Origin: Elmis aenea
Lineage: Eukaryota > Arthropoda > Insecta > Coleoptera > Elmidae
Length of the DNA stretch: 64,000 nucleotides
Direction: 5' to 3'
Assembly (NCBI GenBank): GCA_947652605.1
Contig: OX393580.1
Location: 15,520,159 to 15,584,158 of the forward strand
Below the pieces are notes generated by a model, which made no database searches, was not told where the DNA came from, and saw only the letters and a list, made by a program, of their open reading frames with translations. The first letter of the stretch is position 1, and every line of letters begins with the position of its first letter. Position numbers and translations under genes: made by a program. This document shows, piece by piece, positions 36,052-49,048 of the stretch.

Positions 36052-37824
36052 CTACGAACTGGGAGGTTCTCTTGGTGACTGAGCACTAGACGACGGTCCA
36101 CACGGACCCTTTAACTGCGGCATACCGTTATTGTACGGATGATTAGAATTACACAGCACTGTATATACACTATCCATTTTACACAGTTTTTCAAAAAACG
36201 GTATAAGATCAAGTAGTTCTGAATCTGACATATCATCAAACCACGATGCCACTGGTACCTATTAAAATACAGCGAAAAATAAGATCAAACCATACATAAT
36301 AGACCAAAAATTCAACATATACACACTCATTTGGCTAAAAAAGTTTACTGCTGTTTTCTGATTACATTTATAATGACAAATACGATCTTAAAAAAAACTT
36401 ACCGCATTATCTGGATGGAATATGTAGGATGCGGGTGAATTATCAACAATGACAATGTGTTGTAATTCTCGTCCCAATTTATTAAGGTCCTTCACGTAAT
36501 TCCCCCTATGGAAGACACAACTTTCACGAAATAGTCGAGCTCGAAACACACCCCACTTGTCAAGAAGATCGGCAACAGGATCGGCATATTTTGCTAAAGA
36601 AGCAGTGAATAAAACACACTCGTATAATTCCCCCATTCGTTTCAAAAAATCATCTACATATGGTCGTTTTAACACATACACTTGATGTACTGTTCCATCT
36701 ATTTCAACTGGTACTACAAAATCTGCATTACTAATTGGCTGAAACAATCATTAAAAAAACACATTATGTATAATCTATTAAGTCATTTTACTATTAATTA
36801 CGTAATGTTATAGTATATGTATTAAAATATTACATAATAAACTACAGCAGCATTTACTACAAAATCTTAAATACACATAGTGTTAATAAACAATACTTAA
36901 AAACAAACCTTGAAGCTGCTATGTACTAGTGTTTCATCCAAATCTATTACCATGCATTTTTTGTGCATATCCTGATGTCGAACAGAAGGTAAAAGGTATC
37001 GAGGCGAACCTGTCGGTGATTCAATACTATCGACATATTGGCTAGTGCTTTGATTTTTACTTCTATTGCGCCCTAAACAACAAAGCAGGGTGTGTAAAAA
37101 TCCATGTTTCTTCTTATTGTTCCCAGGTTGTGATCCTTTAACTTCTGATATATCATTTTCCGCTCTTGTTAAATTTCCTATTAACACGAAAAGAAATTAA
37201 TACAGGCAATTGTTATTGTCATCTAAAATATACAGTGTGAATTTTTTTATTTATCTAAAGCGCAATTAACTAATAAAACGGCATTTGTTTTACTGAACGC
37301 ACTTTTAATTTAACAATGAAGAAGCATAAAAATGTGAAAGTAGTTTATAAACAAATGACAGTTCACATCGTTCTAAAGAGGTCATACAGGTGTGGAATGC
37401 AACACTATTTGCATATTTATTTATGGCAATCCCTAAAAAACTGTTCATTGTTTGGACGCATATTTGCAAAGAATTTAATAAACTATCATCCAATCCCATG
37501 GTCGAGCCCAAGGTTAGCTGGTCCAGGCTGCTGTAAGCTTATTTACCGTGTTTACTTCTGCATATGATACACGCCTACTTCACGGCACGATCAGGGTGGC
37601 CGCATTTTTTATCACGTCCACATTAAAAATTTATGAACCGCGAATTAAATCCATCTGAACCCTTTCTCGTTAAATGGCAAAACTATTATTACATTTTAAT
37701 TAACAGCTGCACTTCCAACACATCTATTAAAAACTGTCACTTGTTATTTACCTTTTTCGGGTGGATAACTATTCAATTGTTCGTCATCTCGTGACACCTG
37801 TGTAATAATGGACGTTGCGTCCAT
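36052..37824 (-). CDS. hzg: Small CTD phosphatase (CTDSP-like, herzog homologue)
   Basis: HAD-superfamily Ser phosphatase of the SCP/CTDSPL type, which dephosphorylates the RNA polymerase II C-terminal domain and other targets. Exons on the minus strand: 37824-37752, 37177-36909, 36738-36403, 36258-36052; in phase, 294 residues, close to the 260-300 of CTDSP proteins. The catalytic DxDx(T/V) is [12 protein letters not shown] with Asp103 and Asp105. Further FCP1-type blocks are [35 protein letters not shown] and [16 protein letters not shown], then [17 protein letters not shown]. The N-terminal part holds [11 protein letters not shown], whose Cys pair could be palmitoylated. The Ser/Pro-rich tail after residue 270 is lineage-specific. 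Symbol follows Drosophila herzog (CG5830); orthology is inferred. Confidence 0.93.
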
Positions 37825-39239
37825 TTAAACATTTGTTTATTCCTTCGTCTGTTTATCGTTATGAAATACTCTTCAACACGCAAAACTATAGCATATAAAT
37901 TAAAATTAAAACACTATAGCAAAATGGCAGATGCTGTTGTTACTTTTACACACCATACTGAAACACCGAAATGATCGTGCACCTGTATTACCAACAAAAT
38001 ATTTAAAACCGCAAACCGGGAATTTCAAAACACAAACGATTACAAACCTATTAAACGTTATAAATATAAACATATACATGTGACTATATGTAAAACTGCA
38101 CATATTCCAATTTACTTTTTAAATTTACAATATTCTTTACCTTTATAGTCGTGTTATCATAGTGTTAAATTACACACAAGGGTAGTAGTTCGATAAAACA
38201 CGCATAGTTCCAGTGTACCTCCACAGTCTTCTCAACAGGATCGGCCTCAGGTTTACTTGTACAGCTTGTACATCGACAACAGATTTAATTGCAACATTTG
38301 GAGAGATTTAATTAAAAACGAAGTAATTTTGGCATGAGTTTATTTACAATTCAAAATTTTTAATAGAAATTTTACAGCAAAAAGAAGGATAGGTTTACTA
38401 AGATAATACTAAAATTAATATACCATACTGAAATTCCCTACCTTAGGATAACAATGTTTCAAATTCGCACCAAGATGTTTAACACAACTGTATCCTTAAG
38501 TCACTAGTTTAGAAAATATATTATCCGTTAAAAGATAAACATTGATACAAACATCAAAAAAAGTTATGGGAACATGTTAGTTTATTTATTATAAAAATAT
38601 TTTATCTGAATATAACACTTATGTTAAAACCAGTATTATTGTATTTACAACAGAAAATCACTCCCACTTCAATATAAAAACTATTGGTAAAAATGGCTTT
38701 TGTTAACAATTTTCAAATACGGTATAATTAAAATTATTTATCACAACACAAAATTTATCTTTTTTTTCACGAGGTTATAGTTTAATCACGGTATATATTG
38801 ACAATTCTTTACAATGTGTTAAACACGACATTTGTTTCCTGATTATTTATAAAAATCGAGAATTAATAATTTGTGATGCAATTACATGATTAAATTCTTC
38901 AATTATTATAAATCGATGTTGCGATTCAAGATGAAACATGCAATTTATATATTTTAAATCGAAAAGTTGATTTTTTTGCTTTAATTCGTGTGCCTCGTGA
39001 AATCTAAAAAATGCAGTAAATTGGTTGTTATGCATTGGGTTTTGAAGATCACAATAAAAAATATTTTGTTTATAATTTAATTTGTTATGTACAAAAACTA
39101 AAACGCCTCCATCAAGTTTTGAGCTAATTACACATCGGCAATAATTAATATTTTTGGTAAATTTGAATTGCTGTAGTAATTAGTTCATTTCATTCAGTTG
39201 TTTTATTTTAACAATTCATTAAATAAATTAAAGTAACAA
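37825..39239. other. hzg upstream region and GLG1 3'UTR
   Basis: Both neighbours are on the minus strand. The GLG1 3'UTR probably runs from 39239 to about 38330, with a minus-strand AATAAA at 38341-38346. The rest to 37825 should hold the hzg promoter and 5'UTR. No core promoter motif or coding region is convincing. Confidence 0.4.
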
Positions 39240-42200
39240 TCATTTGTTTTTAATTAGCATATGTCTTCGTGACATTCTCCCACAGAACATACCAACTACG
39301 AAAAATGATCCAATAATCATGAGAATAACCATAAAAAAGTAGTGCTTCGACGGTGAAGCGACCACTTGGGAATACAACTGCTGAAGATCAGCAGGTGGTG
39401 CATACTGTAACAAAAAAGTAGGCCGTTGAAGTAAAATTTAACTTGGTACGTGGCCAAAGCTAGTTGTTTGATTTTCTCATTACTGATTTAAATAACGGCT
39501 TAATTAATAATACATACTTACTTCTGCAGCATATTTATACATTTCGAACCTTTTAGTAAGCATATTTTTACATTCGGGTACTAACTGCTTGGATTTATCG
39601 TCCAAAATGTATTTTAAACATTTGATATCTAAAAAAAAAGTAAAAATTCGGCTACAATATCCTTGTAAAAAGTGTTACATGATAATACTTACGTCTGCCT
39701 CCTCCTTGTGGTATTCCATCACAAAATTTCAGCAAATCAATGGCGCACGCTCTTTGTAACAAGGGATCTACTTGAATATCGGCCTGAGACTCCACAATCA
39801 TACTTGCGACTTCGACTTGACATTCAGGAGTTGGAATTTTATGTTGAAATAAAGCATTTTTTAAACACTCTTCTATATCTCCAGAATTTTCTTCACTGTC
39901 CTGTCTACAGATCATTTCCAATTCGTGTTTACACACAACTCGTAAGAGTGGATTTAATTTAACATCCAACGCTTGATCTCTTAAAATGCCAGCCATTTCC
40001 TTTTCACATTTGTTAGTCAATTTGAATTGTTTAAATGATTTTTTTAGGCATTTGATAACTTCGCCGTTTAATTCTTTATCAGGGTCTGTCCGATGTACAA
40101 TATCTTTACAAAATTTATTAATGTCAAGTTTGCAGTTTTCTTGCAACGACGGATTAAGACGATAATCTGAAAACTGCTCTACCATTCGATGGATAACTAC
40201 CGAACGACATTTCTTGTTAAAACCCATTTCATCCTTATATTTCTGCATGCAAAAAGAGGCAAATTATATTAATTCGAATGTTTGTAAATACATAGTTCAT
40301 TAAATATATTCTAAAGGTTTCATACTTGGCTTTTCTAGAAAGTTAAATGAAATATCTGTATTACCTTAAGACAATCGAGTACATGTTCTTTCTCAACGTG
40401 AGGACAAAACTGCTCAATCGAATCAGCACACATCGTTATCAAAGCGTAATCTACAGAATTATCCAATAATTCTTGTTTTTTAACTTTGAAAATTTCTTTT
40501 TGGCAACTCTCGGTTAACTTTCCTTGTAAAGATTGTAAACATTCCAACACCTATAATAATAAATCAGAAATCAACAGATTCAATATTATAGCAAAAAATA
40601 TTAGTAAATATTAATTAATTTACAAACCTGCGCTGAACCTTGTTCCACAAGGGCACAGTGTTTCTTGATATCTTGTAGGCATGCTGCTTTTAATTTGGGT
40701 TCATAATCAATACTTTCCCTCTGTTGAAACAGCTGAGCTTTTAGTTGCTGTCTACATTCTTTCTGGATGTCACTTTTAACATTATTTATGGTATCGTTTC
40801 TAACTTTTTCACTCAAACAAGTGACAACGGCAGCTTTGTTCTTCGCCTCACGACAGAATCTCATGGCATAACTTTTGCACGCCACTTTAAATTTGTAAGT
40901 GAAATGATAATCCTTGAGTGAGACGATCTGAAAGTGTTCAATCGACACTCGACATTTGTTATTCGAACGGACATCGGGGTCATTTTTATGCGCTATCAAA
41001 CATTCCATTACATCCCCCTCATCATTTTTTAATTCATTAGAACAGTGCACTTCCATTGATTTTCTGCAGTGGGCCATTATAAATGGGTTTAATTCGACAT
41101 GTTCCCCTTCTGCTTCGGTGAAATTTATGATAACTTCTTTACATTTATCTTTAAGTTCATCCAAATTTTTCTGAAGGCACTGCATCTCTTCATTTTTTGC
41201 TGTTTTATCGTAACAAAAAAGGGACAAGTCATCGAGACAAACTTCTTCGACTTCAGGTTGTAAATCTACACTGACCGCTCTTTGTCTCATTACTCTACGT
41301 ATTTGTTCTAAACATGATGACTTAAGCTTCCTATTCTCATCCTGTTGATAAGCATACCTAAAAATTTAATTTTTGATTTGACTGACCGACAGACATTTTT
41401 AAGCACTAATGGCAAATACCTGTATAAACATGGTAATACTAAAGGTGCATTATTGACACTGTTACGATCTTTATTATCCTCCCAATCTCTACTTGCGTGA
41501 CAAAACTGAGATGCATCTTCGTGACATGATTTATATAATTGAGGGTCCAATTTAAAATCACGAGCTACAAAGTACTGAATTTGCATTAATGCATCTTCAC
41601 ACTCATCCGTCATGTGGTCAGCTCCTATGTTATCCATAAGGCAAGACATTACTCTAGCATTACCGCCTCTCACGTCTCGACAAACTGCTTTAACTACAGG
41701 ATTACACATTTCGTGTAAAACAGGATCTACACGCCAGTCTTCACCAACGTCAGTTTCTTTCACCAAATCTTCCAACTTAAAAAAATACATAAAAATTACA
41801 TGGTTATCTATTATTACTAATCTACTTACAGCACGCTGACAAACATCTCTAATTCTTTTGTCCTTGTTTTTAAGTCTAGCATGGTCCATAAGACAATGAA
41901 TTGTCTTTCCCCCTACTTCTAAGCCGGCACAAAACTTGCTTATCTCTTCAGAACAACCATCAACAATTTCTGGTGACAATCTATAATCTTCCATTAATAT
42001 TCTTCTGTGATCCACCAATTCAGCTTCACATTCTGGATCAATTTTCGTACCATTTCGAATAACATTCTCTAAACATAACAACACCTGTGCTAAGCGTATT
42101 GCCTTATCATCAGAAGTCTGCCTACGACAATGTTTTTTTTTAATGTCATCTCTACAAGCCCTCATTAACCCTTTACTAATGCGATAATCTTGAGAAATCA

Positions 42201-43029
42201 GTTTCTGTCTTCTTAAGAGATGATTTACACACTGAGCTGTTAATTTATCTGAACGATGTTGCATTAGACATTTAAAAACTCTACCACTTCCTGGCATAAA
42301 CTGGCGACAATATCTTACATGGTCTTGTGTACACGCAACATATAACTGACGATCAAATTTAATATTGTCTGCTTGTATTTCAGCAAGTTTAAATATTTCT
42401 CTTCGACAGTAATCGTTTACCGCAGATATTTTATTTTGTAAACAAACAAGAGTTTCAGATTGAGATAAACTGTCATGGTCAATACGACCACATTGCAGTT
42501 TTTGAATATCATCATCACAATGCTGCAAAAATGTTGCGATCCAACGATAATCATAAAAAGCAACATTTTCAAGTCTATCTATGGCATTTGTGCAATCCAA
42601 ATTGGTGATGGAATCTTTATTATTTACAATACACCTTAAATATGAACCAGCATTATTATCCACCTCACAATCAATCAATGATAAGTCATTCCGGCAAGAA
42701 GGTAATAATGTATCTCTAACATTGTTATTATTTATTTGTGTTCTCGTATGATTCCACACTACATGCTGGCAGTCTTCGTTTAACTTCGTAAGGATATTTG
42801 GATCCAATGATTGCAAGCATTCCAATATAAGTATATCATTGTTCTCACTTAAATCGTTACACAGTCTTTTAACCTCACCACATTTAGGATCATCTACTAT
42901 GGTAAGCCTAAGGTCTCTTTTAATTCGTTTACCAGCTAAAAGTTTATCAAGGACCACTAATTCATTTCCTTCACCACAAATTACAAAAGCAAACCATTGT
43001 ACCACGATAGTATAAAAAATTAACTTCAT
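39240..43029 (-). CDS. GLG1: Golgi apparatus protein 1 (GLG1/MG-160/ESL-1)
   Basis: Type I membrane protein of the medial Golgi that binds growth factors. Exons (minus): 43029-41830, 41775-41420, 41357-40628, 40550-40365, 40242-39693, 39628-39522, 39404-39240; in phase, 1097 residues (vertebrate about 1180). The start MKLIFYTIVVQWFAFVICG is a signal peptide; an in-frame Met further upstream (43128) would bury it. The lumenal part is a chain of roughly 60-residue Cys-rich GLG1 repeats. Each has the pattern C...D...FC....GGGRVFKCLM or DVMECLI, then L.ydYRl.p.L...C. Near the C-terminus YFFMVILMIIGSFFVVGMF is the membrane anchor, followed by a short basic tail. The first intron is only 54 nt, divisible by three and stop-free. 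Divergent from JMJD4, 453 bp apart. Confidence 0.95.
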
Positions 43030-43482
43030 TTTTAGACGAAAAAAATCACATATGAACACAGTTCGTTGTTTTCGTGTTACGTTTGTTATCAGAAAACTGC
43101 AACAGCTTATCGCAACCATTAACCGCACATTATGTAAATAAAGGTATATTTGAACTTACATTTGATTCCACCGGTGTAAAAAAAAAACACTATACGTCAC
43201 ACAACATACCCACTAAACGTCAAAATGTCAAAATATAAGACACAACCATGACACAACAGTAGCCAACGTAAACGGTTACACACAAAACCTTAATTTTCAA
43301 TCTTTGAGTGTGATAAACCAACAGAAAAAACAGTTTATGTATGAAATAACACTGTTTAAGCATACGGTTTTATGAATTTCGCTTAGCAGGTTTATAAAAA
43401 AGTGCAGTTAAATAAAACCAGAATACTTAGTGATGTTCCAGTTGGTTGATGAAATTTCGAAAACGTGTACCGCGAAATTGAA
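43030..43482. promoter_or_regulatory. Bidirectional promoter region, GLG1/JMJD4
   Basis: The two start codons are 453 bp apart in head-to-head orientation, so both 5'UTRs and promoters must lie here unless there are distant first exons. No TATA box is obvious. That it works as a shared promoter is inference from geometry. Confidence 0.5.
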
Positions 43483-44745
43483 ATGGAAATTGAAATCAAT
43501 TGCAGTCAAGATTCATTTCAAAATTCTGTTTCTCTAGAATGTATTCCTACAGTGACTTCAGAAATATCGTATAGCTATTTTTTTGAAAACTTTTTAATGA
43601 AAAACCAACCTTGCATAATTCGAGATATTGGAAACAACTGGGAGAGTACTAAACGATGGGTTCACAACAATATCCCCAATTTTTCGTACTTAAAATCAAC
43701 ATATGGAGGTTCTGATGTGACTGTTTATGACTGTCAACAAAAGTATTATAATTCACAAAAGACACGTTCGTGCTCTTTTAACGACTTTCTTCAATACTGG
43801 GAAACATACATAAAAAATGGTTATCCTCAAAGTATGCCCTTAGATTATCTGAAAGATTGGCATTTGAAGAACGAAAAACCAAAAGACAATTTTTATGAGG
43901 TGCCAATATACTTTGCCTCTGATTGGATAAATGAATACTTTGTTGATCATTCTTTGGACGACTATAGATTTGTTTATATGGGTGCAAAAGGAACATGGTA
44001 TTTTCTTATTTATATGCATTTTGTAGGTTTTTTAATTTAATATTTTAGGACACCATTTCATGCTGATGTATTAAGGTCATACAGTTGGTCAGTAAATATC
44101 TGTGGCCGTAAAAAATGGATTTTATTTCAACCTGGCGAAGAAAACTACCTTTGTGATCATCAATTCAATTTTCCGTATGATGTAAACGATTGTAATTTGC
44201 AAGACAGAACATACTTTGAAGTAACTCAAAATCCTAACGACGCAATATTCGTACCTTCAGGCTGGCATCATCAGGTCACAAACTTAGAAGATACAATTTC
44301 TATCAATCATAACTGGATTAATGGGACCAATTTAAAACAAATGTGGTTATCATTGGACAAAACTTTAACTGATGTTAAGTTTGAAATTAAAGATTGTCTA
44401 GAGATGGATGATTTCCTAGATCATTGTCAAATTATGTTAGAAGCTACTTATGGTTTGAATTTTATAACATTTTATGAATTTGTTAAATATATAGCTTTAA
44501 AAAGAATTAAGTTTGTAAAAGAACTTGAGCCGATAACATTACAATATAATTATGTACTTGGAAAAAAACATGCTCTTTTTGATCTCTTGTGTATTAAAAA
44601 TACGCTTGAGCTGTTTACCCAACATGATGACTTGAGTGCATTAACTAAATTACGAGACTGTGATTTGACTCCTGAAACTTTATTAAACAATATAAAAACA
44701 CTATTATTACAAAAAAACTTCATACTACAACTACCATCTTCATAA
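43483..44745 (+). CDS. JMJD4: JmjC-domain 2-oxoglutarate oxygenase JMJD4
   Basis: Fe(II)/2-oxoglutarate-dependent hydroxylase; the human protein hydroxylates a lysine of the release factor eRF1. Exons 43483-43997 and 44049-44745, joined in phase (TG|G) across a 51-nt intron, 403 residues. JMJD4 is about 420-460. The JmjC iron site is visible: TPFHADVLRSYSWSVNICG gives His176 and Asp178, and FVPSGWHHQVTN gives the distal His, probably His246. The N-terminal QPCIIRDIGNNWES block and KKWILFQPG are also typical. The first ATG in frame is at 43483; the frame is open a few codons upstream without another ATG. Convergent with AMACR: the stop codons face each other 180 bp apart, and a plus-strand AATAAA (44917-44922) abuts the AMACR stop. 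Confidence 0.93.
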
Positions 44746-44925
44746 TATGTATAATATTAGGTACAAATTTATCAGAATTTGAAACTTAACAATCACCAAA
44801 ATATTTAATTATCAATACACATTGTCATTTCCAGCTTGTATAATTTAAACTTTTCATAAACGTATTCTTGTTTATTATTCAACATGTAATTTGTATGTTT
44901 GTTTATTAAAACTCTAAATAAAGAG

Positions 44926-46127
44926 CTATATTTTAGATTTCACATTCGATTCAATTGCACCTTCGTTTTCCAATTCCATTATTTCCTGTGATGTATAATT
45001 CAGAGATTTTAAAATTTCTGTTGTGTGTTCACCTCTGAATGGATTTTTTTTAATACTTTGAGACATCCCAGGTGTCCTACTTAATTTAGGAGCAGGTCGG
45101 GGTACTAATCGGTTGTCATCACTAGACACAACGAAAGAATCTTGCTTTAAATTGTGAGGATGCTGTGGAGCTTCATCTAAAGACAGTACTGGTGTAACAC
45201 AAGCATCAATGTTATCAAATATTTTACACCAATCTTCTTGAGTTTTTTGTAAAAATTTTGATGCAAATAATTTCTTAAGGGTTTCAACATCTCCAAATTG
45301 TGGGGCTTCATCATAACTTAATTCTAAGCCTTTTAACAATTCCATATAAAACTTATGTTCGATGGCACCAACAGATACAAATTTACCATCCTTTGTTTCG
45401 TATACCTCATAAAAATGCATTCCGGAATCTAATATATTTTTGCCTCGAGGTTGGCCCCATATTGGGAGACTCTGGGAGCGATATAGCCAACTACCTACAT
45501 AAGCACTACCTTCTACCATGCTACAATTAACGACCTGGCCTAAACCGGAATTATTTCGTTCAAACAAGGCCAAAATTATACCTAAGGCACACATTAAGCC
45601 CCCTCCGGCAAAATCCGCAACAGCATTAATAGGAAAAATGGGCTTTTCACCATGACGACCAAAAAGTGATAACAAACCCGCTATACTTATATAATTAATA
45701 TCATGGCCTGCTCGTTTACTGTATAAACCTGTCTGACCATATCCTGTCAAACGTGCATAAATTAATTTGGGATTTTCTTTCAATAAGACGTCAGGTCCAA
45801 GTCCCAGTGACTCCATAACTCCATGACGAAAAGGTTCGATTAAGACATCTGATTTCTTGCACAACGTACGAAGTACAAAAATTCCTTTTGGATGTTTAAG
45901 ATTTAAGGACAGCGACTGTTTACCGTTGGCCAAGCAATCTATATCGGTATTTGCACCGACCTTAAATAAAGACTATCGATAAAGTGCTTCATATTATTTG
46001 GTGAAAGGCAAGAAAAGACCTTATCTATTCGAATTACACTTGCTCCAAAATCTGCTAATAACATGCCACAATACGGTGCAGGTGCTAGACCACCTAATTC
46101 GACAACTTTTATCCCTTTTAAAGCCAT
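44926..46127 (-). CDS. AMACR: Alpha-methylacyl-CoA racemase
   Basis: CoA-transferase family III (CaiB/BaiF) enzyme that interconverts (2R)- and (2S)-methylacyl-CoA, feeding branched fatty acids into beta-oxidation in peroxisomes and mitochondria. Exons (minus): 46127-46020 and 45960-44926, 380 residues (human 382). Catalytic His122 (RAGHDINYI) and Asp152 ([10 protein letters not shown]) fall at the human positions. Other family blocks: [20 protein letters not shown] at the start, [14 protein letters not shown] and [13 protein letters not shown]. The C-terminus is KSKI, a plausible weak peroxisomal PTS1 (SKL-like). The single 59-nt intron has an unusual donor, GTCTTT, but its length forces splicing to keep frame. 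Divergent from DET1, 267 bp apart. The minus-strand AATAAA candidates lie at 44902-44907 and 44871-44876. Confidence 0.95.
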
Positions 46128-46394
46128 GTTTGGTAATGAACTCCTTTAAAAAGTGACAGATTAAAATGTGTGCAACTTTAACTAGTAATTGTACTTTGGT
46201 CTTACATATCTTAAACTACTTAAACTTGTAATCTGCACATTAACATTAACCTAACCTAACTTATTCGTGATGGACGCTTAAAAATGTAAGCTGAGTGATT
46301 TAAGCATTAAATTGTTCATTGCACAAAATATAAATAAATATTAAAATTATCGTTTTTCAGGTTTTTAAAAAAATATGAAAAGAAAGTAATGTAA
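46128..46394. promoter_or_regulatory. Compact bidirectional promoter, AMACR/DET1
   Basis: Only 267 bp separate the two head-to-head start codons. The interval contains AACCTAACCTAAC (about 46249-46261) but no obvious TATA box for either gene. Shared regulation is an inference. Confidence 0.5.
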
Positions 46395-48326
46395 ATGGAT
46401 TCTTTTGTGAAACCAAGGAAAGTGCCTCCGCAGAACATCGTAATAAGACTTTCACACAGAGAAATATTTGCATATAAAAAACCTGGCACACATTTCCATA
46501 CAGCGAGACAATTTTACCAAAATGTGTTTCCTAATTTTACTGTGATAAATGTAGAAAAACCGCCTTGTTTTCTAAGAAAGTTTAGCCCTGATGGAAAACA
46601 TTTTATTTCATTTTCCTCAGATCAAACGTCTTTAGAAATTTATACATACAAAGGCCCAGCTGCAGCAAGTGACTTATTACAAAAACTCAATAGTTGTAAG
46701 AATGACAAACAAAATTTGGAAATTAAAAGTAAAATATTTGAACGATTTTTTAAAGTAGGTCGAAGTAAAAACGGTTTGATATCTAATATTAAGTTAAATT
46801 GTTTTTAGCTTAAGTATGTAGTGAATGTATCTCAAAGTTCAGAACAATTGAACCGTGAATGTAGTTTATTTAGCGATGATGGACGATACGTAATCATTGG
46901 TTCTGCATCGTATATACCTGAAGATTTGCGTCCTCATTTTTATGAAATTTATACAAATAATGAATCTGTTACACCAAATCCAAGGTTAGTAGTACATTCT
47001 TGTACATTAATATTTGTTATACTCAGTAAATCAAGTTGTTTTTGATTACTTTCTTGTATTTTTTTTTAAATACAGGTCCCCATTAGAAGATTATACTCTA
47101 CATTTGGTGGATTTACATCTAGGCAAATTATGTGATAATAGACATTTCAAAGTTGATAAAATATTCCTTTCACATAATCAGGGCCTTTATTTATATAAAG
47201 ATACTTTAGCTGTGTTATCCGTTCAACACCAAATCATTCATATATTTCAAATTTTAGATGGAATGTTTGTTGATGTCAGAAAAATCGGCAGGTTTTGTTT
47301 CGAAGATGATTCATATTTTTATAATTTAGTGTTTCCTGTCGAACGAGCGTTTAGAGAAACATCCATAAATTCACTAAAACATAGGTTGCTTACATTTTTA
47401 TACAAGCGTGCTATCCATCTAAGCAATTTTTGTAAAGACCCTTATGAAATAAGGAAATTTTATCAGTATTTTGAAAACTTTAAATCGTTGAGACTGTGGA
47501 AAATGCAGCTATTAGATGAAAATCATTTATTAATCAAATATGCAAGCGAAGACGTTGTTACATTGAAATCAACGGACGCAAATAGTCAGCCATCATTTTT
47601 TGTTGTTTACAATATGAATGAGAGCAAAGTTCTGGCAATTTACGAAAATACCTCGAAAGAATTATTAGATTTGTTTGAAAATTTTTGTGATTGTTTTCGA
47701 AATGCTAGAATATACACAGAAACGCAGTTTACATGCAGTCCATCAAATAATCTTTCAGCCCGTTTAATACAACATAGGTAAGTTTGATGCATTCCAATTG
47801 TGCCAACATTGGTATTGGTGTTAAAAACAGTTTTCTTAGATTTAAACAAACAATTGTAAGTGCCAAATATGGGGGCAACACTGAAGCTACCAAAAGACTT
47901 CTTGCTCAATTACCAATTAGTGCCCAATCTTACAGCAGTTCTCCATACTTGGATTTATCATTATTCAGCTACGATGATAAATGGGTATCTGTCATGGAAC
48001 GTCCTAAAGCATGTGGAGAGCATCCAATTAGGTACATTTTTGAATTACTTAAACTCCAAATTTCTTAGTTAATAGGTTACTTATCCTGCAGGTTTTATTC
48101 GAGAGACTCGGGTTTTTTGAAGTTTCGCATCTACGCAAGTAGTGCACGAACAGCCCTGCCACCAGCAAGAAGATTGGTAGCATTTACATTTCACCCCACC
48201 GACCCATTTGCCATTAGTGTTCAAAGAACAAATGCAGAATATATTGTTAATTTTCACATACGACGAGATGTTGCCGCTACAGAAGAAGAACCGACCAATG
48301 ATGCCAATATTGTTAGCTTTTTATGA
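46395..48326 (+). CDS. DET1: DET1 homologue (CUL4-DDB1 ubiquitin ligase component)
   Basis: De-etiolated-1 forms the DDD complex with DDB1 and DDA1 and, with COP1, works in CUL4-type ubiquitin ligases in the nucleus. Exons: 46395-46754, 46809-46984, 47076-47777, 47840-48031, 48092-48326; in phase, 554 residues, matching the about 550 of animal DET1. Conserved blocks are obvious: [108 protein letters not shown] and [19 protein letters not shown] near the C-terminus. The start ATG is preceded by stops and fits the family N-terminus. Introns are 54-91 nt and free of transposons. Possible polyA signals: ATTAAA at 48437-48442, or AATAAA at 48788-48793 inside a MITE. Confidence 0.95.
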
Positions 48327-48492
48327 TAATACAAACCTATGTACAAATATCGAACAATTCTTGGAAAGTTGAGTCTTAAACTGGTATTGATTTATGTGAA
48401 ACTACATAGTTATTCTTATCGCTACATATTCATACAATTAAAAGTGCATTTCTTAATAGTCTTTTTTTTTTAACGATGTAAATCTTTACTAT

Positions 48493-49048
48493 TAAGTCTA
48501 TTTTATACTATACTATTTTTTCGTTTAAGAAAATCGTATACGATTTTTAATACAAAAATTTAGCATGGAAAATATGAACCATTTACATTGTACTATTTTT
48601 TGGTACGAAAACTCCAATATATTTTGGTTACTTTTTAGTAACTTTTATCATATTTTGTTGGCACCTTGAGTAAACATGTCAAATGTTCAATTTGATCACA
48701 GAACAGAAAGCGAATCATTTACAAATTTAACGTATATCTATGACGTATATTTAACGCTTGTTCCATGCTACATATTTATTCCTACAAAATAAATTGTGAG
48801 GGAAAATAACGGTAATAAGTAGTATTTAACATCGTTTGATTGTTTCAGTTAACCTAACCCACAAATGGCACGCGGTCAGATACAGTTGGATACGCATGCG
48901 CCCATGCTAAAATTGGACGCGTTTAGGGCAGGTAATAATTTCGTCCGAATTTTTTGTTCAAGATTTTTAATTTCTGATTGACACCGTACTAGAAAATCGT
49001 ATACGATTTTCTTAAACGAAAAAATAGTATAGTATAAAACAGACTTTA
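48493..49048. mobile_element. 0.56-kb MITE with about 50-bp inverted ends
   Basis: The left end (TAAGTCTATTTTATACTATA...) continues through TCGTTTAAGAAAATCGTATA, and its reverse complement occupies 48992-49048. The arm itself contains the palindrome ATCGTATACGAT. It lies just beyond DET1 and contains an AATAAA. Confidence 0.9.

Noticed and set aside
41308..43128. GLG1 start at the upstream in-frame Met (43128)
   Set aside because: It would place about 33 residues before a clear signal peptide starting at 43029; the downstream Met fits a secreted/Golgi protein.
46240..46262. Telomere-like AACCTAACCTAAC
   Set aside because: Only two units of the insect CCTAA repeat, in a promoter; too short to be a telomeric remnant.
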